From Myxococcales bacterium (GTDB lineage: Bacteria > Myxococcota_A > Polyangia > Palsa-1104): 40,534 bases of DNA. The position numbers and the translations under genes were made by a program. Under the pieces are notes generated by a model. The model ran no database searches. It was not told the DNA's origin and saw only the letters and a program-made list of their open reading frames with translations. Where the stretch lies: positions 1-40,534 of the forward strand of contig PNAM01000054.1 in assembly GCA_003170275.1 (NCBI GenBank), given 5' to 3'. Positions 24,209 to 31,962 of this stretch are shown in pieces. The stretch's first letter is position 1, and the number at the start of each line of letters is the position of its first letter.

Positions 24209-24829
24209 TCAGGCGTGCGCTTGCGTCCGCGGGGGCTGCAGCCCCGCGCGATCGGCGATCAGCGCCAGCCGGGTGCGGTTCGTGACGCCGAAGGTCTCGA
24301 GCAGGGTCGAGACGTGCGCCTTGACCGCGCGCTCGCCGACCCGCAGCTTGCGCGCGATCGACCGGTTGTCGGCTCCCGTCGCCAGCCAGCGCATCACGTC
24401 GCGTTGCCTTGGGGTGATCCGTTTCCAGAGTCGGTGCTGTCGGATCACCTCGGCCGACTGGCTGCGCGCTCCCGACGCGATGGCCGCGGCGACGAGCGCG
24501 GCGGAGTCGGCCTTGGGCGTCTCGATCTCGTCGTCTGCGGATCCGTCGGCGGCTGCTCCCTGTCGCTGCGCGGTGCCGATCACGATGATCTGGGTATCGA
24601 ACAGCTCCCGCCGGAGCGAGCGTACGAGCGTCATCGTGTCCTCGCGCTCGTGATCCAGGTCGATCAGCAGGACGTCTGGCGGCTGCGAGCGCACCGCCTC
24701 CAGCAGCTCCCTGCTCGTGGCGTACTCCGATAGGGAGCGTAGGCCGTGTGCGCGTAGAAGCTCGGAGATGCCCTGACGAAACAGGGTTTGGTCCGAGAGG
24801 ATCGCGATCGACCGTCTGTTTGTCTTCAC
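24209..24829 (-). CDS. NarL/LuxR-type response regulator (206 aa)
   Basis: N-terminal receiver-like domain with D57 in DVLLIDLD, but the acidic pair is reduced (ILSDQTLF) and the conserved Lys is not clear, so phosphorylation may be lost or altered. The C-terminal LuxR helix-turn-helix is complete: ITPRQRDVMRWLATGADNRSIARKL and VGERAVKAHVSTLLETFGV. Start GTG at 24829, where a sigma-54-like element ends 13 bases upstream; a longer TTG start at 24940 is unlikely. Divergent from a receiver-kinase pair, a typical regulatory arrangement. Confidence 0.92.
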   Translation of the reverse strand: MKTNRRSIAILSDQTLFRQGISELLRAHGLRSLSEYATSRELLEAVRSQPPDVLLIDLDHEREDTMTLVRSLRRELFDTQIIVIGTAQRQGAAADGSADDEIETPKADSAALVAAAIASGARSQSAEVIRQHRLWKRITPRQRDVMRWLATGADNRSIARKLRVGERAVKAHVSTLLETFGVTNRTRLALIADRAGLQPPRTQAHA

Positions 24830-24841
24830 GGGAGCGCCTAC

Positions 24842-24857
24842 AGCAAGCGGCGGGCCA
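24842..24857 (-). promoter_or_regulatory. Sigma-54-like promoter of LuxR-type regulator
   Basis: TGGCCCGCCGCTTGCT on the minus strand differs from TGGCACG-N4-TTGCT at one base only. Predicted start about 24831; the GTG at 24829 is +3. Confidence 0.55.
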
Positions 24858-24960
24858 CTCAGCAAGCGGCGCCGGAGACGCGGATCGCGCAGGATCTTCG
24901 CCAGCACGTTGGGCCTGCGCAGATTCTGCGCGCGCCCCAACTGCGCGACGCGGCGTGTTG

Positions 24961-24976
24961 TGGTGCGCTTCTGGCA
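24961..24976 (+). promoter_or_regulatory. Weak sigma-54-like element before receiver gene
   Basis: TGGTGCGCTTCTGGCA keeps GG-N10-GC with three mismatches. Predicted start about 24987, ATG at 24991 is +5. Back to back with 24842. Confidence 0.3.
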
Positions 24977-24990
24977 TCCGCTCCGGCGCG

Positions 24991-25341
24991 ATGGGCGCCG
25001 TGCGCATACTGGTCGTGGACGACGAGGCTAACGCCCGCCTCGCGTTACAAGAGTTGCTCGAAGAGGAAGGGTACGAGGTCATGACCGCCACGGGCCGCCT
25101 CGAGGACCTCCAGGCTGCCGCAGGGTTCCGGCCGCAGGTGGCTCTCATTGACGTGAAAGCCCGCCGCGCCTTGGCGGCGCTCGATCCCAGGCCCATATTG
25201 GTGCTCATGTCGACGCGCGACCTGCCGCTTTCGGACGCCGAAACCCTGTTCGTTCGCAAGCCCCTCAACCTCGCCGAGCTGTTTGCAACCATCGCGACGG
25301 CCGTCAAGCGTGGAGGAGCTCTCGGGGAGCCGGGAGGATGA
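24991..25341 (+). CDS. Single-domain response regulator (116 aa)
   Basis: CheY-like receiver without output domain: acidic pair D10/D11 in ILVVDDEANARLAL, phospho-acceptor D54 in VALIDVKARR, switch Ser/Thr in VLMSTRD and K90 in FVRKPLNL. The loop after D54 is unusual because the MP(D/G) motif is replaced by VKARR. Its stop overlaps the start of the following kinase as ATGA, so the two are a cognate pair. Likely relays phosphate to another protein. Confidence 0.9.
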   Translation: MGAVRILVVDDEANARLALQELLEEEGYEVMTATGRLEDLQAAAGFRPQVALIDVKARRALAALDPRPILVLMSTRDLPLSDAETLFVRKPLNLAELFATIATAVKRGGALGEPGG

Positions 25342-26531
25342 GCGACCGAGTGCAACGCCCCGCCCACCCGCAACGCGACCAGACCGACGAGAGCTTGCGC
25401 GTCGAACGGGACAAGGCCGATACCGACGTCGCGAAGAAGCGCGAGGCCGACGAAGAGGAGGCGGATCAGGTGCTGCGGATCGCCCGCCAGCGCGCCGACC
25501 AGGTCGTGCAGACCGCGCGAGAGGCCGATCGCGAGGGCCGCCCGCCGTCGACGGCCACTGAAGCCAGCTCCGCGCGCGCGCGCGTCGTCCTCGAGCACGA
25601 GAGATCCAGCGCGGATGCGGTGCTGGTCTCCGAGCGCGCGGAGCGGAGGCGCGACCGGGCCGACACGCTGGCGGTCGAACGCGAAGCCACCGACAAGGAC
25701 ATGAGCGGCGAGCGGGCTCGCGCCGATACGCTGAGCGTCGATCAGCGCGAGGCGAACCAACAGATGGTCAGCGCGACGATTCGGGCGCAAGAGCTGACGG
25801 AGAAGGCGGAGCAGGCGTTGGCGCGCGCCGAGCTGAGCGAGCGCGACCTCCGTGCGGTAGCGGAGTTCCGGGAGATGTTCATCGGCATCCTCGGGCACGA
25901 CCTGCGCACCCCGCTCGGGTCGATCAGCATGGCCGCCGGTCTCTTGCTCCGGCGCGGCCATCTCAACGAGCAAGACGCGGAGACGGTCGGGCGCATCATC
26001 CGCGGCAGCCAGCGCATCACGCACATGATCACGCAGTTGCTCGATCTCACGCGCGCTCGACTTGGCGGCGGGTTGCCGATCGAGCCGAAGCCGACCGATT
26101 TGCGTGAGGTCTGCCGAAACGTCGTCGAGGAGTTCGAGACCACCATCCAACTAAAGGTCCAAGGCGACGTGACCGGCCTCTGGGACCCGGATCGTTTGGC
26201 GGAGGTCCTCTCCAACGTTGCGGGGAACGCCATCGAGTACGCTGCGCCGGGAACAGCCGTGATCGTCGAGGCGCACGGCGACGGACCGGAGGTGGTGGTC
26301 GAGATCAGCAACCAGGGCGATCCCATTCCTGCGGACGTGCTGCCGTTCATCTTCGAGCCCTTCCGCCGAGCGCAACAGCGCGAGAAGTCGACCACCGGGA
26401 ATCTCGGGCTCGGCCTCTACATCGCCCACCAGATCGTGCTCTCGCACGGCGGCACGCTCGACGCGCGTTCCTCAGACGGGACGACGACCTTCGTGATGCG
26501 TCTGCCACGCCGTCCGCCGCCCGCTCCCTAA
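25338..26531 (+). CDS. Histidine kinase with long N-terminal coiled coil (397 aa)
   Basis: Residues 1-175 are almost purely Glu, Arg, Ala, Asp and Lys with heptad-like pattern (ERDKADTDVAKKREADEE, DADTLAVEREATDK type units), a long coiled coil without PAS, GAF or membrane segment. HisKA follows with H187 in LGHDLRTPLGS, then HATPase_c with NVAGNAIEYAAPG, ISNQGDPIP and NLGLGLYIAHQIV. Input is probably through protein contact or assembly along the coil. Coupled to the receiver gene upstream (ATGA). Close relatives occur in myxobacteria. Confidence 0.93.
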   Translation: MSDRVQRPAHPQRDQTDESLRVERDKADTDVAKKREADEEEADQVLRIARQRADQVVQTAREADREGRPPSTATEASSARARVVLEHERSSADAVLVSERAERRRDRADTLAVEREATDKDMSGERARADTLSVDQREANQQMVSATIRAQELTEKAEQALARAELSERDLRAVAEFREMFIGILGHDLRTPLGSISMAAGLLLRRGHLNEQDAETVGRIIRGSQRITHMITQLLDLTRARLGGGLPIEPKPTDLREVCRNVVEEFETTIQLKVQGDVTGLWDPDRLAEVLSNVAGNAIEYAAPGTAVIVEAHGDGPEVVVEISNQGDPIPADVLPFIFEPFRRAQQREKSTTGNLGLGLYIAHQIVLSHGGTLDARSSDGTTTFVMRLPRRPPPAP

Positions 26532-26596
26532 CGCACCGGCGGGTCGCGCGAACGCGTTGCGCGCTTTCGGGCCGGATCGGCCGGTTTCGCCCGGGC

Positions 26597-27304
26597 ATGG
26601 CCCATGCACTGCGCGAGACCATGCGCTTGCCAATTCACACGCTCCGGGTGGCCACCAATCGCGGGCCGCTCGAGGTCCGTCGAACGGTTCCGTGTCCCTC
26701 GCATGATCCGGTCTCTCTCGAGCAATGCCGGACGTGTGAGCGGCTCGACGGCATCACGCGCGATGCAAGCGGTCTGGAGACCGGGGTCGCCTGTCATCCG
26801 CCCGTGCGGGATCGAAACGCGGGCGAGCGGACCCTGTGGTCGCGGCTGAGCGGGCATGATGCTCCGCCCGATCCGGCGCGCACGCCGATCGCCGCGATCA
26901 TGACCTGTGACGTCACCTGCGTGAGCGCCGACTTCAGCCTGGAGGCGGTGGCGGCGCTGTTTCTCGACAAGCACATCGGTGCGGTGCCGGTGGTCGACTA
27001 CGAGGGCTGTCCGATCGGAATGCTGACCAAGACCGACCTCGTGCGCGATGACTTCGGCGGCGACAGCGCACTGGCCGAACCGGACACCTTCGAGCTGACG
27101 GTGCGGGTTCGCGCCCGCGTGATCGATCTGATGTCGCCGATCGTCCACACCCTGCGGCAGCGCGATAGCGTGTCGACCGCGGCCGCGCTGATGCTGAAAG
27201 AGCGGCTGCATCATCTCCCCGTGGTCGACGACAACGGGCGCGTGGCGGGGATGCTCTCGACATTCGACTTCGCCCGCTGGATCGTTTACGCGCGGCCCGC
27301 CTGA
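26597..27304 (+). CDS. CBS-pair protein with Cys/His-rich N-terminal module (235 aa)
   Basis: Two CBS domains, about residues 97-150 (IMTCDVTCVSADFSLEAVA, IGAVPVVDYEGCPIGMLT) and 170-232 (DLMSPIVHTLRQRDSVSTA, HLPVVDDNGRVAGMLS). Ahead of them is an 80-residue module with VPCPSHD, EQCRTCERL and ACHP (C33, H36, C44, C47, C66, H67), spaced like a metal or [Fe-S] site. Such an arrangement could join adenylate sensing to redox or metal state. ATG at 26597; no clear Shine-Dalgarno and no sigma-54-like element. Confidence 0.88.
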   Translation: MAHALRETMRLPIHTLRVATNRGPLEVRRTVPCPSHDPVSLEQCRTCERLDGITRDASGLETGVACHPPVRDRNAGERTLWSRLSGHDAPPDPARTPIAAIMTCDVTCVSADFSLEAVAALFLDKHIGAVPVVDYEGCPIGMLTKTDLVRDDFGGDSALAEPDTFELTVRVRARVIDLMSPIVHTLRQRDSVSTAAALMLKERLHHLPVVDDNGRVAGMLSTFDFARWIVYARPA

Positions 27305-27334
27305 CCCTTCACCCGTGAGTCCTCGATGAACCAA

Positions 27335-27976
27335 TCAGTGCAGAAGCTTCGATGGCGTCGAGCGTGCGAGACGCTCTTGCAGCTCGAAGAGAACGGCTTC
27401 GAGCCGCGCCGACAGCGGCTCCAGCTCGAGGATCTGCTGGCGCTGGAAGGTTTGCAGGTGAAATAGCAGTCCACCGACGGCGCCGAGCACCTCCTCCGGC
27501 GTGCTCGACTCGACGAGGCGAGCGGCGGCTTCAGAGACGTGCACGCAGCGCTGGAAGTGACCATGGATCCGTCCGGCGACGGTGCGGACCTGGAGCGCCA
27601 GCCGATGGCCGTCGATCTCGGCTGAGGCGCTCGACAGCAGCGCGCAACTCGCTTCGCGATACGGTTCGAGCCGCGTAAAGCACGCGACGCGCACGCGTGC
27701 GATGCCTTCCAGGTCGGCCACGAGACGTCCGCAGCAGCGGCCTTCGCCGGCGCGCCGTACGAGCGCGAGCGTGCCGACCGAGTGGAGCTGCGCGACGCCG
27801 TCATCGGGCGAGTCGAACCGGTTGGCGAACACCACGATCGGCCGCCTCGCCTCGCACGCAGCGCGCAGCGCCGCCAGCGCGTGCGCCGTGCGCAGGTGCA
27901 CCGAGCAGCGCATGTGCGGAAAGAGAACGAGTTTCCCAGCGACGAGAACTGGGGCGTGGACGAGCTCTTCGGTCAT
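27335..27976 (-). CDS. Stand-alone LON substrate-binding domain protein (213 aa)
   Basis: Matches the N-terminal domain of Lon protease (LVLFPHMRCSVHLRTAHALAAL, VGTLALVRRAGEGRCCGRLVADLEGIARVRV), including the helical part to residue 200, but has neither the AAA+ nor the Ser-Lys protease domain. Such proteins may bind unfolded clients or act as adaptors; role unproven. It starts 16 bases after the stop of the gene at 28364, forming an operon. It is convergent with the CBS gene. Confidence 0.82.
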   Translation of the reverse strand: MTEELVHAPVLVAGKLVLFPHMRCSVHLRTAHALAALRAACEARRPIVVFANRFDSPDDGVAQLHSVGTLALVRRAGEGRCCGRLVADLEGIARVRVACFTRLEPYREASCALLSSASAEIDGHRLALQVRTVAGRIHGHFQRCVHVSEAAARLVESSTPEEVLGAVGGLLFHLQTFQRQQILELEPLSARLEAVLFELQERLARSTPSKLLH

Positions 27977-27992
27977 GGCTCGCGCGTCTTGT

Positions 27993-28364
27993 TCATGCCG
28001 TGTTCCGCATGAGCGATGCGAGCGCCGCTGCGCAGCCGCTCGAAACCAGAGGTCCCGGATGAATGAGCACATTGCCGCGCACGATCGGCGCGCCGCTCCA
28101 GCCGTATCGCACCAGCAGAATCGGCAGCGCAGGATCGATGAGCTGCACGGCCTCGATGAGCGAGCCGGCACCCGAATCGGGAGGCGCGCCGTCGATCACG
28201 AGCAGGCGTCGGTGCACCGGAAGGTTGAGCGCAGCCACGCAGATGCGTGCGCTGTGCACGCAGATGGCCTGGCCCTCTTCGGGCGCGACCTCGTCGAGAA
28301 AGTCGTCGACGAACGCCTTCGTTCCGCCGTCGAGCGAAAGCAGCACTACCCCGCGCCGGGCCAT
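27993..28364 (-). CDS. Receiver-like hypothetical protein (123 aa)
   Basis: Alternating hydrophobic strands and helices (VVLLSLDGG, ICVHSARICVAAL, RRLLVIDGAPPDS, LPILLVRYG, NVLIHPGPL) give the outline of a CheY-like fold. The Asp in LLVIDG stands where a phospho-acceptor would be, but the acidic pair and conserved Lys are missing. It may be a pseudo-receiver. First gene of an operon with the LON protein; an AT-rich segment with an inverted repeat precedes it. Confidence 0.72.
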   Translation of the reverse strand: MARRGVVLLSLDGGTKAFVDDFLDEVAPEEGQAICVHSARICVAALNLPVHRRLLVIDGAPPDSGAGSLIEAVQLIDPALPILLVRYGWSGAPIVRGNVLIHPGPLVSSGCAAALASLMRNTA

Positions 28365-28380
28365 CCCACCCCCAAAGCTC

Positions 28381-28400
28381 GTAATGAAGATATAGATTAC
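28381..28400. promoter_or_regulatory. AT-rich inverted repeat, probable promoter/operator
   Basis: GTAAT at 28381-28385 and ATTAC at 28396-28400 are exact inverted arms around an AT-rich 10-base core (TATAG). This is one of the most AT-rich spots in the window. It lies 17 bases upstream of the 28364 gene and overlaps the last codons of the Rrf2 gene, so it may be an internal promoter with operator. Confidence 0.4.
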
Positions 28401-28852
28401 TACTTGGGACGGAGCGCGACCAGTCCGGATCTGTTTCGCGGCGGTCGAAAGCGCCGCGACTGCACCATGTCGGCGATGCTGGCGTCGCGCAGCACCTCGA
28501 TCATCGCGTGCTGCGCCCGGCGCCAGACCCCGTTGATGCGGCAGGCGACCTCATGCTCGCACGGCTCGCCGATGAGCAGGCAGCCGACGTCGAATGGTCC
28601 CTCGAGCGCTTCGATCACGTCGAGCGGCGAGATCTTCTCCGCAGGGCGCGTCAGCGCGAAACCGCCTTGGACGCCGCGTGCAGAGACCAGCACGCCGGCG
28701 CGGACCAGCACCTGGAAGATCTTCGCCAGGTGCTTCTCCGGCACGCGGTAGTGCTCGTGGATCTCCGAGAGCGGAACGAACCGGCCCGGCGGCTGACCGG
28801 CCAGGTAGCTCAACCCATAGAACGCGTAGGTGCTCGCGCGCGACAGCTTCAC
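28400..28852 (-). CDS. Rrf2-family regulator with three-cysteine cluster motif (150 aa)
   Basis: Winged-helix transcription factor of the IscR/NsrR group. The N-terminal MKLSRASTYAFYGLSYLA and LAKIFQVLVRAGVLVSARG-QGGFAL are the DNA-binding wHTH. C91, C98 and C104 (CLLIGEPCEHEVAC) match the numbering of IscR C92, C98, C104 closely, so binding of an [Fe-S] cluster that senses O2, NO or iron is likely. Start GTG at 28852. A TTGCA lies at the sigma-54 position upstream, but its -24 partner is two bases too close. Target sites may include 28381-28400 (inference). Confidence 0.92.
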   Translation of the reverse strand: MKLSRASTYAFYGLSYLAGQPPGRFVPLSEIHEHYRVPEKHLAKIFQVLVRAGVLVSARGVQGGFALTRPAEKISPLDVIEALEGPFDVGCLLIGEPCEHEVACRINGVWRRAQHAMIEVLRDASIADMVQSRRFRPPRNRSGLVALRPK

Positions 28853-29191
28853 GCTACGAGGATAGTGCAATCGGCGCCTGCGCGCACGGCCCACCGCCCT
28901 CTATCGACCGCTCATGGGCCGAGGGCGTGCGCGAGACGCTGCGAATCGAGCACGCGGACCGACCGAGCGGATCGCCAGCACCGCCGGCGCGACGCGCTCC
29001 TCGCGCGCGCGCGAGCATCACGGACGTCGCGAACCAAGTTGGGAGCCAATGCGTGCGAAGCGATTGGGGCCAGATCGCGCATGAATTGCGTGCGTCTTCG
29101 CCAGACCGGCACGTTCTTCGCGCTTCGAAGCGAACCGAGCCGCATCGTGGCGGCGCGTGCACGGGCACGACACGTGCTTCCGGTGGGTCGT
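28853..29191. other. Intergenic region, no gene seen
   Basis: This 339-base stretch separates the divergent Rrf2 and 29192 genes. The open frames in it are Arg/Ser/Ala-rich artefacts of high GC without domains. It contains the sigma-54-like element at 29163 near its right end; otherwise I see nothing. Confidence 0.6.
29163..29178 (+). promoter_or_regulatory. Sigma-54-like element before small helical protein
   Basis: GGGCACGACACGTGCT has two mismatches and exact spacing, and nearly repeats the nifJ element. Predicted start about 29189, ATG at 29192 is +4. Confidence 0.5.
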
Positions 29192-29458
29192 ATGGACGTG
29201 CAGCACCTGATTGTCGATCTTCAAGCGTGCGTTGCGGATGGCGAGTGGGAGCGGGCGGGAACCTACTTCGGCGATCTGCGCCCGGCGGTACAGGAGATCG
29301 TCCGTTCAACGGAGACACCGCGGATCGCCGGTGCGATCGCCGCTACCCTGACCGGCGTCGAACGCGCTTTCGAACGCAACGATGCGAAGATCGTGAGTGT
29401 CGCGCTTCGCCATCTCGTCTACCTGCTCGACAAAGGCGCGCCGACGTCCGTCGGTTGA
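29192..29458 (+). CDS. Small helical hypothetical protein (88 aa)
   Basis: Not recognised. All-helical cytoplasmic protein (VQHLIVDLQACVADGEWERAG, AIAATLTGVERAFERND, VSVALRHLVYLLDKG). ATG at 29192 has GGTGGG nearby and a sigma-54-like element at the leaderless spacing. It lies 61 bases before the FAD gene, with the FNR-type palindrome in between, so it is a separate unit. Confidence 0.7.
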   Translation: MDVQHLIVDLQACVADGEWERAGTYFGDLRPAVQEIVRSTETPRIAGAIAATLTGVERAFERNDAKIVSVALRHLVYLLDKGAPTSVG

Positions 29459-29481
29459 GTCTCCCGCCCCCTTCGATGCGA

Positions 29482-29497
29482 CTTGATCGCGATCAAG
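29482..29497. promoter_or_regulatory. Perfect FNR/CRP-type palindrome
   Basis: CTTGATCGCGATCAAG is a perfect 16-base palindrome holding TTGAT-N4-ATCAA, the FNR/ANR/DNR consensus. Its centre lies 30 bases before the ATG at 29520. At this position the factor could activate from just upstream of a start near the ATG or repress by blocking the promoter. Confidence 0.7.
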
Positions 29498-29519
29498 TGG
29501 TCGAATCGACGTTCGCGGT

Positions 29520-30836
29520 ATGGCACTCCCCATGACCGAGCAGGCCGACGTGGCGATCGTGGGTGGAGGCTTCACCGGCGCGGCGCTCGCGTGCGCGCTC
29601 GCCGATGGGCGCCGGCGCATCGTCGTATTCGAGGCGCGACGTACGCCGTCGGCGCGCTTCGCGGGCGAGTTGCTGCACCCGACGCGGCTCGGCGTGTTCG
29701 ACGACGCGCTCTTGACACGTCTGCGGCGCCGCGGCGCGGACGTGCTCGGCTTCGCGGTCGTGCCGGAGCCGGGCCGGCCAGCAACCCTTTTGCCCTACAG
29801 GGCGGCGAGCCCGGACGCGCCGCTCGGGCTCGGCATCGAGCACGCGGTGCTGGTCGAGGAGCTGCGGCGCGCTGCAGCCGAGCGCCCCGGGGTCGAGCTG
29901 AGGTTTGGTGCGCGAGCCGAAGTGACGTACCACGAAGGCCGCGCGATCGGTGTCCGAACGGGCGAGGGCGATCGCGTGAACGCCGATCTCGTGCTCGGCG
30001 CCGAGGGACGCCACTCTCCGCTGCGCGCGCAGCTCGGGCTTCCCGCCGCCACGCGCCTGGTGTCGTTCACCGCCGCGCTGCGGGTTCGCAAGGCCGAGCT
30101 GCCGCACGCCGGGTTCGGCCACGTCCTGCTCGGCGCGCCGGGACCGATTCTGGCCTATCCGATCGGCCCCGGCGACGTGCGCATGTGCTTCGACCTGGCC
30201 TCCAATCCGCACCTGCCGTCGGTACCGGCGCGCCTGCGCGCGCAGTATGCACCGGCGGTTCCCGAGCCGTTGCGCTCGGCGATGCTGCGATCGCTGGACG
30301 GCGACGGCGAAGAGCTGCAGCTGGTCGCCAACCATGCCGTCCGCACGACCGGTTGCGTCGCGCCGGGCGTGGCGCTGGTCGGCGACGCCGGCGGCTGCGC
30401 GCACCCGCTGACCGCAGCGGGCATGAGCGTGTGCCTCAATGACGTGCAGGTGCTGGCCGACGAGCTCGCGCGCAGCCGGCCGAGCGTGGCGGCGCTTCGT
30501 CGCTTCGAGCTGCGCCGCTACCGATTCGCACGCACGCGCGAGACGCTGACCGATGCGCTCTACGAGCTTGTCTCCCACACGGGCGAGTGCGGGCCTGCGC
30601 TCCGCGGCGCGCTGTTCAACTACTGGAGGAGCGCGCGTGCCCGCTCGGCGTCGATCGCGCTCCTGTCGGGCGAAGACTCGAGCTCGCTCGCGCTCGGACG
30701 CGAGTGGAGTCGTGTGCTGGTCGGCGCGGCCACGCTCGTGGCGCGAGGCGCGAGCGGCCCGCGTGTCGCTGCGCTGGGCGATCTACTCGCGTTCACCGGC
30801 GCGCGCTTCCGGCGTATGCTCCATGCGCATGACTAG
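29520..30836 (+). CDS. FAD-dependent oxidoreductase, squalene epoxidase/UbiH-like (438 aa)
   Basis: Flavoprotein monooxygenase fold: dinucleotide-binding VAIVGGGFTGAALA (GGGFTG at 15-20), GELLHPTRLG, ADLVLGAEGRHSPLR and the second FAD motif ALVGDAGGCAHPLTAAGMS. The last motif and GELL are typical of squalene epoxidase and related isoprenoid enzymes. C-terminal helices may touch the membrane. Substrate not readable; a steroid, hopanoid or quinone precursor is possible. First gene of an operon with the saccharopine-dehydrogenase-like gene (overlap). The ATG at 29532 is an alternative start. Preceded by an FNR-type palindrome. Confidence 0.9.
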   Translation: MALPMTEQADVAIVGGGFTGAALACALADGRRRIVVFEARRTPSARFAGELLHPTRLGVFDDALLTRLRRRGADVLGFAVVPEPGRPATLLPYRAASPDAPLGLGIEHAVLVEELRRAAAERPGVELRFGARAEVTYHEGRAIGVRTGEGDRVNADLVLGAEGRHSPLRAQLGLPAATRLVSFTAALRVRKAELPHAGFGHVLLGAPGPILAYPIGPGDVRMCFDLASNPHLPSVPARLRAQYAPAVPEPLRSAMLRSLDGDGEELQLVANHAVRTTGCVAPGVALVGDAGGCAHPLTAAGMSVCLNDVQVLADELARSRPSVAALRRFELRRYRFARTRETLTDALYELVSHTGECGPALRGALFNYWRSARARSASIALLSGEDSSSLALGREWSRVLVGAATLVARGASGPRVAALGDLLAFTGARFRRMLHAHD

Positions 30837-31962
30837 AGCGATCGTCCTGGGCGGCGGCATGGTCGGATCGGTGATCGCGCGCGATCTGACCGCCGATCCG
30901 GGCTGGCAGGTCACCGTGGCCGACGTGCGTGCGCCCGTGCTCGAGCGGCTAAAGGACCGCTTCGGCCTCGGCGTCGTGCAGGCCGATCTCGCCGACCCCA
31001 CCGCGGTGCGCCGGGTCGTCGCCGGGTTCGACGTGGTGGTTGGCGCGCTCTCCAGCGCCCTCGGCCTGCAGACGCTCCGCGCGGTCATCGAGGCGGGAAA
31101 GCCGTACTGCGACATCAGCTTCATGGCGGAGGACGCGTCTTCGCTGTCACCGCTCGCGGTGGAAGCTGGAGTGACCGCGGTCGTCGACTGCGGCGTCGCG
31201 CCCGGCCTCAGCAACTTGATGGTGGGCTTTGGCGCCGCGCAGCTGGACCCTTGCGAGCGCATCGAGATCTACGTCGGCGGGCTGCCGGTGGTCCGCCGCT
31301 GGCCCTACGAGTACAAGGCCGGCTTCGCTCCTTCGGACGTCATCGAGGAGTACACGCGCCCGGCGCGGCTCGTCGAGCATGGCCGGGTCGTGATCAAGGA
31401 GGCGCTCTCCGAGCCGGAGCTGCTCGAGTTCCCGGGCGTGGGCACGCTGGAGGCCTTCAACACCGACGGGCTACGCAGCCTCGTGCACACGCTGCGCGGC
31501 GTTCCCGACATGCGCGAAAAGACGATGCGCTATCCGGGCCACATCGAGCTGATGCGTGTGCTCCGCCATACCGGGTTGTTCGCCAAGGAGCCCATCGAGG
31601 TCAAGGGGCAGAAGGTCCGCCCGCTCGATGTGACCGCCGCGCTGCTGTTCCCCAAGTGGACCTTCGACGAGAGCGAGGCCGATCTGACGGTGATGCGCGT
31701 GGTCGTCGAAGGGAAGCGCGAGGGTGTGAAGGCGCGCTTTCAGTGGGACCTCCTCGATCACTACGATCCGGCGAGCGACACGCGCAGTATGTCGCGCACC
31801 ACCGGCTTTCCGGCGGCGGTGATGGCGCGCTGGCTCGCCGCTGGCAAGGTGCGGCGCCCGGGCGTGCATCCGCCCGAGGTGCTGGGGAGCGAGCCGGGGC
31901 TGCTCGACGCCATGCTGCACGAGCTCGACCGACGCGGCGTCAAGGTGGTCTCGCGGTCATGA
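30823..31962 (+). CDS. Saccharopine dehydrogenase-like oxidoreductase (379 aa)
   Basis: NAD(P)-binding Rossmann domain with IVLGGGMVGSVIARDL, then VVGALSSALGLQTLRAVIEAGKP-type and DISFMAED, VVDCGVAPGLSN; the C-terminal half has FNTDGLRSLV and RYPGHIELMRVL. These are typical of the lysine-ketoglutarate reductase/saccharopine dehydrogenase family, whose bacterial members often act on unknown imino acids. The start overlaps the FAD gene by 14 bases; ATG 30829 is an equal choice. The stop overlaps the next start (ATGA). Confidence 0.9.
   Translation: MRMTRAIVLGGGMVGSVIARDLTADPGWQVTVADVRAPVLERLKDRFGLGVVQADLADPTAVRRVVAGFDVVVGALSSALGLQTLRAVIEAGKPYCDISFMAEDASSLSPLAVEAGVTAVVDCGVAPGLSNLMVGFGAAQLDPCERIEIYVGGLPVVRRWPYEYKAGFAPSDVIEEYTRPARLVEHGRVVIKEALSEPELLEFPGVGTLEAFNTDGLRSLVHTLRGVPDMREKTMRYPGHIELMRVLRHTGLFAKEPIEVKGQKVRPLDVTAALLFPKWTFDESEADLTVMRVVVEGKREGVKARFQWDLLDHYDPASDTRSMSRTTGFPAAVMARWLAAGKVRRPGVHPPEVLGSEPGLLDAMLHELDRRGVKVVSRS

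Noticed and set aside
23907..26150. Minus-strand 747-codon frame
   Set aside because: Only its last ~80 codons (from 24146) look like a protein; the rest is antisense to the receiver, the kinase and the LuxR gene.
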